Part shown: positions 1 to 9,444 of the stretch, one piece after another
Numbering within the stretch: the first letter of the stretch is position 1
Layout of the letters: every line of letters starts with the position of its first letter
From: Colwellia echini
GTDB lineage: Bacteria; Pseudomonadota; Gammaproteobacteria; Enterobacterales; Alteromonadaceae
Direction of reading: 5' to 3'
DNA: 64,000 bases
Assembly (NCBI RefSeq): GCF_002843355.2
Contig: NZ_PJAI02000001.1
Span: 600,070-664,069 of the forward strand
Translations under genes and position numbers: made by a program
Notes under the pieces: model-generated
The model's input: only the letters and a program-made list of their open reading frames with translations
The model's database searches: none
Told to the model about the DNA's origin: nothing

Positions 1-591
1 ATTACGAATATTTGCACTTTCTATGGCATGACAAATATCGCCTTGCGCATATTCCCCTTGAACTAAGGCAGGGTAGATAATCGCTTTGATATTGGGATTA
101 CGGCGTTTAAGTACAGTTAAAATATCTTTAACAGCTGCGCCCGTTGGTGAGGTAACAATACCAACGCAGCTAATATGCGCAGGTAATGCTTTTTTGTGAG
201 CTAAATCAAAAACACCTTGTCCATTGAGCTTGTTTTTTAACTGCTCATACTGTTGACCCAATAAGCCAGTGCCAGCATCTTCCATGTGCTCAATAATTAA
301 TTGAAAATCTCCACGAGGTTCATACAGCGATACTTTGGCGCGCACCAATACTTGTTGTCCATTGCTTGGTGTCGCACCAGTGCTTAAACGTACGCGTCTA
401 TTACTGGTTTTAAACATGGCACATTTAACTTGAGACTTGGCATCTTTTAATGATAAATACCAATGCCCAGAGCTAGCAGCAATAAAATTTGATACTTCAC
501 CAGTAAGCCAAACTGTATTCAGCTCGCTTTCTAAAATAAAGCGAACTTTTTTGGTTAACTCGCTAATTTGTAAAATGTGCTGTTGGCTCAT
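1..591 (-). CDS. xseA: Exodeoxyribonuclease VII large subunit, 5' part (cut by window edge)
   Basis: Catalytic large subunit of exonuclease VII, which with XseB degrades single-stranded DNA to oligonucleotides in mismatch repair and DNA damage processing. The first 197 codons are present, starting at the ATG at 591 and reading leftwards off the window. Residues about 1-100 are the N-terminal OB-fold, including VWLTGEVSNF and GHWYLSLKD. The start of the catalytic domain follows, with VGIVTSPTGAAVKDIL. It is divergent from guaB, the arrangement found in E. coli and many gammaproteobacteria. The family's usual length is about 450 residues, so more than half lies outside the window. No frameshift is seen in the visible part. 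Confidence 0.95.
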   Translation of the reverse strand, partial: MSQQHILQISELTKKVRFILESELNTVWLTGEVSNFIAASSGHWYLSLKDAKSQVKCAMFKTSNRRVRLSTGATPSNGQQVLVRAKVSLYEPRGDFQLIIEHMEDAGTGLLGQQYEQLKNKLNGQGVFDLAHKKALPAHISCVGIVTSPTGAAVKDILTVLKRRNPNIKAIIYPALVQGEYAQGDICHAIESANIRN

Positions 592-730
592 AATCGGAAT
601 TTTTTAAATAATTGCGGCAAGGAAGGCGACCATTATTTATGGATTAAAGTGATCTTTCAATTGATTTTGATGATTAAAATTATTTTCACTATATATTTAA
701 CTGTTTTTATCGAAAATTGATAAATAACTG

Positions 731-759
731 TTTACCTAAAACAACAAAACGGTTAAAAT
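731..759 (+). promoter_or_regulatory. Candidate sigma-70 promoter of guaB
   Basis: TTTACC (731-736) and TAAAAT (754-759) are separated by 17 bp and lie about 50 bp upstream of the guaB ATG. A ribosome-binding sequence, AGAGAG (795-800), sits 8 bp before that ATG. This is pattern matching only. I saw no convincing PurR operator in the 217-bp xseA-guaB gap. Confidence 0.45.
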
Positions 760-808
760 TCTGCCGCAATATTCACTCCCTAACCAACCTTTTTAGAGAG
801 ATGTTGCG

Positions 809-2281
809 ATGCTAAGAATTGCCCAAGAAGCTTTAACTTTTGATGACGTGTTACTTGTACCCGCTCATTCAACAGTATTACCACATACGGCTGATTTAAA
901 AACTAAATTAACCCGTAAAATCAATTTAAATATACCTATGATTTCTGCGTCTATGGACACAGTTACCGAGTCTCGTTTAGCGATCACGCTAGCGCAAGAA
1001 GGCGGTATGGGTTTTATTCATAAAAATATGACTATTGCCGAACAAGCTCAACATGTTTCTAAAGTGAAGAAATATGAAAGTGGTATAGTTTCACACCCTG
1101 TAACCGTGAGCACTGACTTTACTATAGAACAAGTAATGCGCAAAGCTGATGAGTTAGGTTTTTCAGGTTTCCCTGTTGTTGATAAAACTAACAATTTAGT
1201 TGGAATTATCACTGGTCGTGATTTACGTTTTGAAACGGATTTAACTAAGCCTGTTTCATCATTAATGACGTTAAAAGAAGATCTTATCACGGTAAAAGAA
1301 GGCGCAGCACGAGAAGAAATTCTTGAGCTAATGCATGATAACCGCATTGAGAAAATTTTAGTGGTTGATGACGCTTTTAAATTAGTGGGTCTTATTACCG
1401 CAAAAGATTATCAAAAAGCAGAAGACAAACCTAACGCATGTAAAGATGAATTAGGTCGCTTACGTGTTGGTGCTGCTGTTGGCGTCGGTGCTGGTACAGA
1501 CGAGCGTATTGACGCGCTTGTTGAAGCAGGCGTTGACGTCTTATTAATTGACACTTCACATGGCCATTCACAAGGTGTTATTGACCGTGTAAGTGAAACG
1601 CGTCAAAAATATCCTGAATTACAAATTATTGCTGGTAACGTCGCAACAGGTGCAGGCGCAAGAGCGTTAGCAGATGTTGGTGTAGATGCCGTAAAAGTAG
1701 GAATTGGCCCTGGTTCAATCTGTACTACGCGTATTGTTACTGGTGTAGGCGTACCGCAATTAACTGCTATTTCAAATGCTGTTGAAGCTCTTCAAGGTAC
1801 AGGTATTCCTGTTATTGCTGATGGCGGTATCCGTTTCTCAGGTGATATAGCTAAAGCGTTAGTTGCTGGCGCTCATTGTGTAATGGTTGGCAGCATGTTA
1901 GCAGGTACTGAAGAATCACCTGGTGAAGTTGAACTTTACCAAGGGCGTTATTACAAGTCATATCGTGGTATGGGTTCTTTAGGTGCTATGGCACAAAAAG
2001 ATGGCTCAAGTGATCGTTATTTCCAAAAAACTGATGGCGAAGCTGACAAATTAGTACCGGAAGGTATTGAAGGTCGTGTTGCTTATAAAGGTCCTGTAGC
2101 GGCAATTATTCATCAACAAATGGGCGGCATTCGTTCTTCAATGGGCTTAACGGGCTCAGCAAATATTGAAGAAATGCGTACTAAACCTGAGTTTATGAAA
2201 ATTACCTCGGCAGGTATGGGCGAATCTCACGTACATGACGTAACCATTACCAAAGAAGCGCCTAATTACCGTATGGGCTAG
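809..2281 (+). CDS. guaB: Inosine-5'-monophosphate dehydrogenase
   Basis: Oxidises IMP to XMP with NAD+, the committed step towards GMP. At 490 residues it is close to the E. coli enzyme (488). The TIM-barrel catalytic domain is split by two CBS domains at about residues 95-200, which bind nucleotides and tune activity. The active-site loop GPGSICTTR places the catalytic cysteine at residue 305, the E. coli position. The substrate-binding segment [13 protein letters not shown] and the flap region ([10 protein letters not shown]) are intact. guaA follows about 420 bp downstream, so the usual guaBA pair is kept but with an unusually long gap filled by repeats and a hairpin terminator. Confidence 0.98.
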   Translation: MLRIAQEALTFDDVLLVPAHSTVLPHTADLKTKLTRKINLNIPMISASMDTVTESRLAITLAQEGGMGFIHKNMTIAEQAQHVSKVKKYESGIVSHPVTVSTDFTIEQVMRKADELGFSGFPVVDKTNNLVGIITGRDLRFETDLTKPVSSLMTLKEDLITVKEGAAREEILELMHDNRIEKILVVDDAFKLVGLITAKDYQKAEDKPNACKDELGRLRVGAAVGVGAGTDERIDALVEAGVDVLLIDTSHGHSQGVIDRVSETRQKYPELQIIAGNVATGAGARALADVGVDAVKVGIGPGSICTTRIVTGVGVPQLTAISNAVEALQGTGIPVIADGGIRFSGDIAKALVAGAHCVMVGSMLAGTEESPGEVELYQGRYYKSYRGMGSLGAMAQKDGSSDRYFQKTDGEADKLVPEGIEGRVAYKGPVAAIIHQQMGGIRSSMGLTGSANIEEMRTKPEFMKITSAGMGESHVHDVTITKEAPNYRMG

Positions 2282-2404
2282 CCGAATAGCTTATTTCTTT
2301 GCTAGTTAATACAATTGCTACATCAGAAGTACTCACTGACTAGCGTCAGCTCCGTGCCTCTTCTTTGCACTTGAATTAACTAGGCTTCGAACTAAACTAT
2401 TCTT
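2282..2404 (+). repeat. Long imperfect-palindrome element directly after guaB (copy A)
   Basis: The sequence starting right after the guaB stop folds into one hairpin of about 120 nt. The left arm (about 2284-2340) is complementary over most of its length to the right arm (about 2345-2400): for example GAATAGC near 2284 pairs with ACTATTC near 2395, and TAGTTAAT with ATTAACTA. The apex is CTGAC-TAGC-GTCAG, followed by CTCCGTGC. A second copy follows guaA at 4276-4403. It shares the apical sequence CTGACnnGCGTCAGCTCCG but has different, still self-complementary basal arms. Its function is unknown: either a 3'-UTR RNA structure or a REP/MITE-like repeat. Confidence 0.7.
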
Positions 2405-2410
2405 AAGTTT

Positions 2411-2573
2411 TATACCAATCTCACAAATTAAGTGAACATTTATACGGGCTAAAACCACTAACTACAGCGTTATTTATTTAATAATTAGAACAACTAGTTA
2501 TATAAATAAATGCCTTGTATTTAATGATTTTTCCTCCGTCTAAAATAGATACTTAATTAATGAAAATGGTATT
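2411..2573. repeat. MITE-like element with terminal inverted repeats
   Basis: A segment of about 160 bp bounded by imperfect terminal inverted repeats: the left end ATACCAATCTCACAAATTAA resembles the reverse complement of the right end (ATACCATTTTCATTAATTAA). The interior contains a further near-palindrome, TTATTTATTTA and TAAATAAAT around 2470-2512. It has no coding capacity. It resembles non-autonomous miniature elements that I recall as common between genes in Colwellia and Shewanella relatives; that resemblance is from memory and was not searched. No clear target-site duplication was identified. Confidence 0.5.
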
Positions 2574-2604
2574 AGTTTGAAAGCAAAAGCAAAATACAAA
2601 TTCC

Positions 2605-2643
2605 AACAGGCTGAGTTATAAAGAATATAACTCAGCCTGTTTT
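2605..2643 (+). terminator. Hairpin terminator between guaB and guaA
   Basis: A perfect 16-bp stem (2605-2620 with 2626-2641) closes a 5-nt loop (AAGAA), followed only by a short T run. It lies 320 bp after guaB and 57 bp before guaA. It may end guaB transcripts or act as a partial terminator or leader structure for guaA. The weak T tract lowers confidence in intrinsic termination. Confidence 0.5.
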
Positions 2644-2697
2644 ACTTAAAAAATCGCGTTAAATGTTATTAGTTAGCGCCTTAAAATGAGAGATAGC

Positions 2698-4275
2698 ATG
2701 AGTAAAGACATTCATAGCAGTCGAATATTGATTTTAGATTTCGGTTCGCAATACACCCAACTAATTGCACGTCGCGTACGTGAAATTGGTGTTTACTGTG
2801 AGCTTTGGTCTTGGGATGTTACTGAAGCACAAATTAAAGACTTCAAACCTACCGGTATTATTCTTGCTGGTGGGCCTGAATCTGTAACTGCAGAAAACTC
2901 TCCACGTGCACCTGAATATGTATTTAATGCTGGCGTACCGGTACTAGGTATTTGTTACGGCATGCAAACCATGGCTGAGCAACTTGGTGGCGGCGTTGAA
3001 AGTTCGAGCCATAAAGAGTTTGGTTATGCAGCGGTTGAATTATTAACTCAATCTGCATTATTCCATAATGTTGAAGATAGCATTGGCGCAAACGGTAATG
3101 CATTACTAGACGTATGGATGAGTCACGGCGATAAAGTGGCTGCAATTCCAAGTGATTTCGTTAAAGTTGCACAAACACCAAGCTGTGCTTTTGCTGCAAT
3201 GGCAAACGAAGACAAACAATTCTACGGTGTTCAATTTCACCCAGAAGTAACACACACTAAACAAGGTTTACGTATTTTAGAAAACTTTGTTGTTGAAATC
3301 TGTCAGTGTGAAAAATTATGGACACCAGCTTCAATTATTGATGATGCAATTGAGAAAATGAAAGCACAAATAGGTGACGACGAAGTTATCTTAGGTTTAT
3401 CTGGCGGTGTTGATTCATCGGTAGTTGCCATGCTTTTACATCGTGCAATCGGTGATAAATTAACTTGTGTATTTGTTGATAACGGCTTACTTCGTTTAGA
3501 CGAAGGTCAGCAAGTTATGGAAATGTTTGGTGATCACTTTGGCTTAAACATTATTAAAATTGATGCAGAAGACAGATTTTTAGATCGTTTAGCTGGCGAA
3601 GATGAGCCAGAAGCAAAACGTAAAATTATCGGTAACGTATTTATTGACGTTTTTGAAGAAGAGTCAAATAAGCTAGAAAATGCCAAGTGGTTAGCACAAG
3701 GTACTATCTACCCTGACGTTATTGAATCGGCAGCATCAGCTACAGGTAAAGCACACGTAATCAAATCACATCACAATGTTGGTGGCTTACCTGATTACAT
3801 GAAGCTTGGTTTAGTTGAACCACTACGTGAATTATTTAAAGATGAAGTACGTAAAATTGGTTTAGAACTAGGTTTGCCATACGACATGCTTTACCGTCAT
3901 CCGTTCCCAGGTCCTGGATTAGGCGTTCGTATTTTAGGTGAAGTTAAAAAAGAATATGCTGACTTGCTACGTCGCGCCGATGCAATCTTCATTGAAGAAT
4001 TACACAAGCATGATTTATACACTAAAGTAAGCCAAGCATTTACCGTATTCTTACCTGTTAAATCAGTAGGCGTTATGGGTGATGCGCGTAAATATGACTG
4101 GGTTGTTAGCTTACGTTGTGTTGAAACTATTGACTTTATGACTGCACGTTGGTCACACTTACCATATGATTTCTTAGGGTTAGTTTCTAACCGTATCATC
4201 AATGAAATCGACGGTATTTCACGCGTAGTGTATGACATAAGCGGTAAGCCGCCTGCTACAATCGAATGGGAATAA
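2698..4275 (+). CDS. guaA: GMP synthase (glutamine-hydrolysing)
   Basis: Converts XMP to GMP using ATP and ammonia from glutamine. The class I glutamine amidotransferase domain (about 1-205) has the nucleophile in GICYGMQT (Cys86, as in E. coli) and the His/Glu pair in FHPEVTHT. The ATP pyrophosphatase domain (about 206-400) has the P-loop LSGGVDSSV, and the C-terminal dimerisation domain ends [10 protein letters not shown] chose the ATG at 2698 rather than the in-frame ATG at 2686: it gives 525 residues with the E. coli-like N-terminus [19 protein letters not shown], and GAGAG-like bases lie at a suitable distance upstream. It follows guaB and completes the GMP branch. Confidence 0.97.
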   Translation: MSKDIHSSRILILDFGSQYTQLIARRVREIGVYCELWSWDVTEAQIKDFKPTGIILAGGPESVTAENSPRAPEYVFNAGVPVLGICYGMQTMAEQLGGGVESSSHKEFGYAAVELLTQSALFHNVEDSIGANGNALLDVWMSHGDKVAAIPSDFVKVAQTPSCAFAAMANEDKQFYGVQFHPEVTHTKQGLRILENFVVEICQCEKLWTPASIIDDAIEKMKAQIGDDEVILGLSGGVDSSVVAMLLHRAIGDKLTCVFVDNGLLRLDEGQQVMEMFGDHFGLNIIKIDAEDRFLDRLAGEDEPEAKRKIIGNVFIDVFEEESNKLENAKWLAQGTIYPDVIESAASATGKAHVIKSHHNVGGLPDYMKLGLVEPLRELFKDEVRKIGLELGLPYDMLYRHPFPGPGLGVRILGEVKKEYADLLRRADAIFIEELHKHDLYTKVSQAFTVFLPVKSVGVMGDARKYDWVVSLRCVETIDFMTARWSHLPYDFLGLVSNRIINEIDGISRVVYDISGKPPATIEWE

Positions 4276-4403
4276 TTTCTTTAAGCGGCGTTTAAACTTG
4301 CTGTAATTCATAATTTCATCGTCAACCGTACTCACTGACATGCGTCAGCTCCGTGCGATTTCCTTGAACTAATAAATTACCTCGTCGTTTAAACGCTACT
4401 TAA
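4276..4403 (+). repeat. Long imperfect-palindrome element directly after guaA (copy B)
   Basis: This is the counterpart of the element after guaB and begins immediately after the guaA stop codon. The left arm (TTTAAGCGGCGTTTAAAC, about 4280-4298) pairs with the right arm GTTTAAACGCTACTTAAG (to about 4403). Pairing continues inwards (GTAATTC with AAATTAC) to the apex CTGAC-ATGC-GTCAG. The apical stretch with GTACTCACTGAC and GCGTCAGCTCCGTGC matches copy A, while the basal stem has different bases that remain paired. Confidence 0.7.
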
Positions 4404-4416
4404 GATAATACCCAAT

Positions 4417-4456
4417 AAAAACCTCATTGTTGAAAAACATTGGGGTTTTCTTTTTA
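4417..4456 (+). terminator. Rho-independent terminator of guaA
   Basis: AAAACCTCATTGTT (4418-4431) pairs with AACATTGGGGTTTT (4436-4449) across a GAAA tetraloop, with one mismatch and one wobble pair, followed by CTTTTT. It is the typical shape of an intrinsic terminator about 140 bp after the guaA stop. The rest of the 337-bp guaA-4613 gap shows only the copy B hairpin and AT-rich sequence. Confidence 0.75.
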
Positions 4457-4612
4457 GTGACGAAGACTTTAAGTGATAATTTTGCATGACTCGTTTAATC
4501 CATATACCATAAACAACAGTGTTAGCAGATTTTATAACTGCTGATTAAGTTTGCATTGTCTTGTTGTTATTAAAGTTGTTATTAAAATTTTAAACGGATT
4601 AAGGAAGTTTCT

Positions 4613-5320
4613 ATGTTTATGAATAAGTTAAGTTCAGCACCCATACCTTCATTTAGTTCATGTTTCAGATTTAGAAAGAAAATGTTCGCTAATCTCTTTG
4701 TAGTTATTAGCCTTGTGGCATTGACATCTTGTTCGAGTGCTTATTATTCAGCTCTAGAAAAAGTTGGCATTCATAAACGCGACATTATGGTTGATCGTGT
4801 TGAGAACGCTAAAGAGTCACAGCAAGAAGCACAAACGCAATTTAAGTCTGCGCTTGAAGAAATGAAATCGTTAATACACTTCGACGGTGGCGATCTTGAA
4901 GCACAATACACTGTGATCAAAGAGCAATATGAAGATTCAAAAAAAGCGGCTGATTTAGTTACTTTACGTATTGAAAAAGTTGAAGATGTATCTGATGCGT
5001 TATTTGATGAGTGGGAAGATGAAATAGAACAAATATCAAATAGTAACCTTAAACGCCAAAGCGCAACTAAGTTAAAAGAAACGCAAAGTCGCTATGAAAC
5101 ATTGATTAAATCGATGCATAAAGCGGAAAGTAAAATTGTGCCTGTTTTAACTGCATTAAAAGACAATATGCTATTTTTAAAGCATAACCTGAATGCGCAA
5201 GCCGTAAATGCACTTCAAGGTGAAATGTTGTCAATTGAAAAAAATGTAAGTGAATTAATTAAAGACATGAACGAAGCAATTGAGCAATCTCAGAAATTTA
5301 TTGATATGTTGGAGAAGTAA
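4613..5320 (+). CDS. DUF2959 family lipoprotein
   Basis: 235 residues, matching by overall sequence the DUF2959 family of marine gammaproteobacteria, whose function is unknown. The N-terminus has a basic stretch (RFRKK, 19-23), a hydrophobic segment and a lipobox LTSC (37-40), so the mature protein should be a lipoprotein beginning at Cys40. The rest is almost entirely charged, helical sequence with coiled-coil character. AAGGAAG, 8 bp before the ATG, supports the start at 4613; this leaves an unusually long n-region, and an internal ATG at 4682 would give a more standard signal peptide. The ridA-like gene starts 3 bp after the stop, so the two are probably cotranscribed. Confidence 0.8.
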   Translation: MFMNKLSSAPIPSFSSCFRFRKKMFANLFVVISLVALTSCSSAYYSALEKVGIHKRDIMVDRVENAKESQQEAQTQFKSALEEMKSLIHFDGGDLEAQYTVIKEQYEDSKKAADLVTLRIEKVEDVSDALFDEWEDEIEQISNSNLKRQSATKLKETQSRYETLIKSMHKAESKIVPVLTALKDNMLFLKHNLNAQAVNALQGEMLSIEKNVSELIKDMNEAIEQSQKFIDMLEK

Positions 5321-5323
5321 TAA

Positions 5324-5680
5324 ATGTCTATTGAAAGACAAGAAACAAAACAAAGAATGAGCCGCATAGTTAAACACAACGGTACTATTTACTTATGTGG
5401 TCAAGTAGCGGCTGATGCCACTAAAGATATTACAGAGCAAACCCAAACCATGCTTGATAAAGTGGATTATTTGTTAGCCGAAGCAGGTAGTGATAGAAAG
5501 CATATTTTATCAGCGACTATCTATGTAAAAGATATGAGTTACTTTGCTGCAATGAATGAAGTATGGGATGCTTGGGTTCCAGAAGGGTACGCACCTGCAC
5601 GTGCTTGTGTTGCCGCTAAAATGGCGCGTGAAGCATTATTAGTTGAAATTTCTGTGGTTGCTGCTGAAATTCAACCATAA
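5324..5680 (+). CDS. RidA family protein (YjgF/YER057c/UK114)
   Basis: 118 residues with the compact RidA fold pattern: [10 protein letters not shown] near the N-terminus, a central helix ([15 protein letters not shown]), [20 protein letters not shown], and the conserved C-terminal [20 protein letters not shown]. RidA proteins are trimeric and hydrolyse reactive enamine/imine intermediates formed by PLP enzymes. The arginine in PARAC corresponds to the substrate carboxylate-binding residue of the family. The gene starts directly after the double stop (TAA TAA) of the DUF2959 gene. Which RidA subfamily it belongs to is not settled by reading alone. Confidence 0.88.
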   Translation: MSIERQETKQRMSRIVKHNGTIYLCGQVAADATKDITEQTQTMLDKVDYLLAEAGSDRKHILSATIYVKDMSYFAAMNEVWDAWVPEGYAPARACVAAKMAREALLVEISVVAAEIQP

Positions 5681-5707
5681 GTTTTAGTATTCCTTTAACT
5701 TTAATAG

Positions 5708-5728
5708 ACTCTATTAATTCGATAGAGT
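5708..5728 (+). terminator. Weak stem-loop after the RidA gene
   Basis: ACTCTAT (5708-5714) pairs with ATAGAGT (5722-5728) around a 7-nt loop, followed by TTATT. The stem is short and AT-rich with a poor T tract, so it may or may not terminate transcription. Confidence 0.3.
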
Positions 5729-5775
5729 TTATTGACTCTTAGAATTAATTAACTCGATAGATATAAGAGAAATAC

Positions 5776-7272
5776 ATGCCGCTAAATATTGTTAATAGTT
5801 ACCTCGAACTTGGTGCTGCATTCTCGCAGACATCATTACCATCACCGGTTGTTGCGCCTGAATTATTATTGTGGAATAAGCCATTAGCACATTCCCTTGG
5901 TATAGACTTTTCGGTAAATAAAGACAGTGACTTATTAGCGCAATATTTTTCTGGAAACCGACTATTTGAAAAGAGTCAGCCTATTGCACAAGCCTATTCT
6001 GGTCATCAATTTGGTCACTTTAATCCTCAACTCGGTGATGGTCGTGCACACCTTTTAGGTGATGTAAAAGACGAAAACGGTCAATCTTTCGATATTCAAT
6101 TAAAAGGCTCAGGCACAAGTCATTTCTCTCGAAGTGGTGATGGTCGTTGTGCGTTAGGTCCTGCGCTGCGTGAGTTTATTATGAGCGAGGCAATGTTTGC
6201 TCTTGGCGTGCCAACTACTCGTTGTTTATCGGTAGTTGCTACAGGGCAAGCGGTGTATCGTGAGCGCGCCTTACCGGGGGCGGTTGTTACACGCGTAGCT
6301 GCTAGCCATATTCGGGTGGGTACTTTTCAGTTTTTTGCGGCAAGACGTGATATTGATTCATTACAAAAATTAACACGTTATTCGATCAAGCGTCATTTTC
6401 CTGAAATCACACTTACTTCTGCAGCTTTAGAATCAGATAAGTTAACAGCAGATAATGTTGTTGATTTTTTCCAAGCAGTACTGAATAAGCAAGTTAAATT
6501 AATCGTATCATGGCTGCGCGTTGGCTTTATTCATGGCGTGATGAATACCGATAATACGGCTATTTCGGGTGAAACCATTGATTATGGCCCGTGTGCTATG
6601 ATGAATCATTACCATAGTGATACTGTGTTTAGCTCAATTGATAGAAATGCTCGTTATGCATTTGGTAATCAAAGCTCAATTATGCAATGGAATATGGCGC
6701 GTCTTGCAGATTGTTTATTGCCGCTGGTTGATGAAGATGAAGATATCGCCTTAGCTAAAATTGAACCGCTTTTACGCCAATTTGCTAATGATCTTCAATA
6801 TTACTATTACGCTATGATGGCGAATAAGCTAGGTATAGACGAGTTTTCAGAAGGTGATGTGGAATTAGTTAATGAGCTTCTGAAGTTCATGCAAGATAAA
6901 AAGATGGATTACACCCAGACCTTTGTAACCTTAGCGAGTAATTTGAGTCAAAGTAATGTAGATGAAGTTCTTGGTAATGCTAAAAATATAACTGATGAGT
7001 GGCAACAATGGTTAACTCGTTGGTATAGCCGAATCGCTACTGATGTTAGCGGTGCTAAAGCGTTAATGGAAAAAAGTAATCCGCTAGTTATTCCAAGAAA
7101 TCATCATGTGGAGGCTATATTAGCATCGACCCAAGCAACGGGTGACTTAACCGCCCTGCATGAATTTTTAACGGTACTGCAACAGCCTTATCAAGATGTA
7201 GATAATACTTATCTTTATCAAGACGCACCTCGTGATGGAGATGTAGGCTATAATACTTTTTGTGGTACTTAA
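5776..7272 (+). CDS. selO: SelO/YdiU family protein adenylyltransferase (pseudokinase fold)
   Basis: 498 residues (E. coli YdiU 478). SelO proteins have a protein-kinase-like fold with inverted ATP binding and transfer AMP to Ser/Thr/Tyr of target proteins, linked in bacteria to redox homeostasis. Visible family motifs are the glycine-rich segment [30 protein letters not shown], and the catalytic region GVMNTDN followed by IDYGPC. The C-terminus is TFCGT, so a cysteine stands at the third-last position, where eukaryotic SelO has selenocysteine and E. coli has cysteine. The gene stands alone between the RidA gene and the helicase gene. Confidence 0.93.
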   Translation: MPLNIVNSYLELGAAFSQTSLPSPVVAPELLLWNKPLAHSLGIDFSVNKDSDLLAQYFSGNRLFEKSQPIAQAYSGHQFGHFNPQLGDGRAHLLGDVKDENGQSFDIQLKGSGTSHFSRSGDGRCALGPALREFIMSEAMFALGVPTTRCLSVVATGQAVYRERALPGAVVTRVAASHIRVGTFQFFAARRDIDSLQKLTRYSIKRHFPEITLTSAALESDKLTADNVVDFFQAVLNKQVKLIVSWLRVGFIHGVMNTDNTAISGETIDYGPCAMMNHYHSDTVFSSIDRNARYAFGNQSSIMQWNMARLADCLLPLVDEDEDIALAKIEPLLRQFANDLQYYYYAMMANKLGIDEFSEGDVELVNELLKFMQDKKMDYTQTFVTLASNLSQSNVDEVLGNAKNITDEWQQWLTRWYSRIATDVSGAKALMEKSNPLVIPRNHHVEAILASTQATGDLTALHEFLTVLQQPYQDVDNTYLYQDAPRDGDVGYNTFCGT

Positions 7273-7301
7273 CCTTAAGTTCAATGGATAGCTAACTTCA
7301 A

Positions 7302-7340
7302 ACGACTTACCTAAACGATTTACCTAAACGATCTACCTAA
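7302..7340 (+). repeat. Three tandem 13-bp repeats
   Basis: Three adjacent units of ACGAYYTACCTAA (7302-7314, 7315-7327, 7328-7340) lie in the 88-bp gap between selO and the helicase gene. The units differ only at the two Y positions. They end 20 bp before the helicase start codon. Confidence 0.8.
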
Positions 7341-7360
7341 AAAAAGCCTTAAAGGATTAT

Positions 7361-9388
7361 ATGAGCACACAATTACATAGCGCATTAAAACAAACCTTTG
7401 GCTTTGACGGCTTTCGTGATGGGCAAGAGCAAACGGTAACCCAGTTACTAAATGGTCACTCTTCCTTAGCTATTTTTCCAACTGGATCTGGTAAATCACT
7501 TTGTTATCAATTGCCCGCTCTTTTTTTACCGCATTTAACCTTAGTGGTATCGCCTTTATTAGCCTTGATGAAAGATCAGCTCGCTTTCCTTGCCAGTAAA
7601 GGTATACGCGCAGCGAGTATTGATTCAACCCTTAAAGGTAATGAAGCTCAAGAAGTGATGGCTGGCGTACGTAGTGGTGAAATAAAAGTATTAATGGTAT
7701 CGGTTGAGCGCTTTAAAAATGAGCGCTTCAGACAGTTTATAGAATCGGTACCTGTATCAATGTTAGTGGTTGATGAAGCGCATTGTATTTCTGAATGGGG
7801 ACATAATTTTAGACCCGATTATTTAAAGCTACCGAGCTACTGCCAAGCATTAAAAATACCTTTGGTGTTGCTACTTACCGCAACGGCTACGCGAAAAGTA
7901 AAATTAGATATGGCAGCCAAATTTGCCATCTTAGATGAACATATTGTGCAAACGGGATTTTACCGCCCGAATCTTGATTTAAGTGTTGTACCTGTTGTAG
8001 AGCCTCACAAAAACGCTTTATTAGCACAAATTATTGAACAGCAGCAAAATAAAGTCCAAAGCGCGGGCATTGTATATGTTACTTTGCAGCATAGCGCAGA
8101 AACGGTCGCACAATTTTTAACACAGCAAGGCATTAGCGCTTGTGCTTATCATGCTGGTTTTGATAGTGATACCCGCAGTCAAATTCAGCAAGATTTTATG
8201 GATAATAAAATTCAAGTAATTGTTGCTACTATTGCTTTTGGTATGGGTATTGATAAAAGTGATATTCGTTTTGTTATTCATTACGACTTACCAAAATCTA
8301 TTGAAAATTATAGTCAAGAAATAGGGCGGGCGGGGCGAGATGGTAAACCTTCGCAATGTTTTACGCTTGCCAACCTTGATGGTTTAAATACCGTTGAAAA
8401 CTTTGTTTATGGTGACACACCTGAATTTACTGGCATTGAAATGCTATTAAATTCAATTAAGTCAGAATTGATAACAACGTCTTACGGTGGCATGACAGAC
8501 AGCAAGTGGGAATTGCAATTATTGCCACTATCGAATGCGGTGAATATCAAACAATTACCGTTAAAAACCTTATTAGTTCAACTTGAACTAGCTGGCGTAA
8601 TTGAACCGCTTTATGCCTATTTTGCTGATTTTAAAATTAAGCTGTTAAAACCGCAAAGTGAAATTCTCAATGGCTTTAATGAACAGCGTAAAGACTTTTT
8701 ACAGCGCGTGTTTAGTGCTACTGACTTTAAAAAAGTGTGGGGAAGTTTAAACTTTGACAGGTTGTTGCAAGATAAAAGTATTGAACGTAATCGCGTTATT
8801 GCCGCTTTAGAATATTTACATGAGCAACAGTTAATCGTACTTGAAACTAAAGGCATGACTGAAGTCTTTAACGTTAACCAGAATGAATTAGCCGATCCAA
8901 GCTTGTGTCAAACCTTGAGTGATTATTTTAAAGGTAATGAAGAAAAAGAAATAAAACGAATCGCTACCCTAGTTCGCTTTTTTCAATTAGATACTTGTTT
9001 AACGGTTAATTTAGCACGTTACTTTGATGATCATAGCTTTGATAAGCATATCTCTGATAGTAATGAACCAGCTGCCGACAAAGTAAGGCAAACACCAAAA
9101 TGTGGGCATTGTAGTGTTTGTCGAGGGCAAGTAGCAGTACTTGAACATTCTCAAATCAATATACCGTGGCCGAGTGATGAAGCGCTACAACAAAGTATGG
9201 CAGCATTAGCCCAGCGACTTGAAGGTAAAATAAACCAACCCTTATCGCTTGAGAGTTATTGTCGCTTTTTTGCGGGGATGACTGTGCCATTATTTGGTCG
9301 CAATAAAGTCAGACAATTACCAGGGTTTGGCTCATGCGAGCAACAGCGATATCAAGCTATTCGTGACAAATTAGTTAACTTAACCTAG
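7361..9388 (+). CDS. RecQ-family ATP-dependent DNA helicase
   Basis: 675-residue superfamily 2 helicase. Motif 0 is FGFDGFRDGQ, Walker A is FPTGSGKS (39-46), and motif II is DEAH (138-141) followed by the RecQ-specific ISEWGHNFRPDY. Motif III is TATATRK, and motifs V/VI are GMGIDKSDIRFVIH and QEIGRAGRDG. A cysteine cluster ending CGHCSVC looks like the RecQ zinc-binding module, with an insertion after the first cysteine. No HRDC domain is evident; the C-terminus ends with a helix-hairpin-like segment (RNKVRQLPGFGS). The divergent C-terminal half suggests a RecQ paralogue rather than canonical RecQ (about 610 residues). Expected role: 3'-5' unwinding in recombination repair. Confidence 0.9.
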   Translation: MSTQLHSALKQTFGFDGFRDGQEQTVTQLLNGHSSLAIFPTGSGKSLCYQLPALFLPHLTLVVSPLLALMKDQLAFLASKGIRAASIDSTLKGNEAQEVMAGVRSGEIKVLMVSVERFKNERFRQFIESVPVSMLVVDEAHCISEWGHNFRPDYLKLPSYCQALKIPLVLLLTATATRKVKLDMAAKFAILDEHIVQTGFYRPNLDLSVVPVVEPHKNALLAQIIEQQQNKVQSAGIVYVTLQHSAETVAQFLTQQGISACAYHAGFDSDTRSQIQQDFMDNKIQVIVATIAFGMGIDKSDIRFVIHYDLPKSIENYSQEIGRAGRDGKPSQCFTLANLDGLNTVENFVYGDTPEFTGIEMLLNSIKSELITTSYGGMTDSKWELQLLPLSNAVNIKQLPLKTLLVQLELAGVIEPLYAYFADFKIKLLKPQSEILNGFNEQRKDFLQRVFSATDFKKVWGSLNFDRLLQDKSIERNRVIAALEYLHEQQLIVLETKGMTEVFNVNQNELADPSLCQTLSDYFKGNEEKEIKRIATLVRFFQLDTCLTVNLARYFDDHSFDKHISDSNEPAADKVRQTPKCGHCSVCRGQVAVLEHSQINIPWPSDEALQQSMAALAQRLEGKINQPLSLESYCRFFAGMTVPLFGRNKVRQLPGFGSCEQQRYQAIRDKLVNLT

Positions 9389-9444
9389 TAAAACCCTAGT
9401 TGCCCGCAAAATGTTTATAACCTATCAAATAGAGTTAATCCTTA

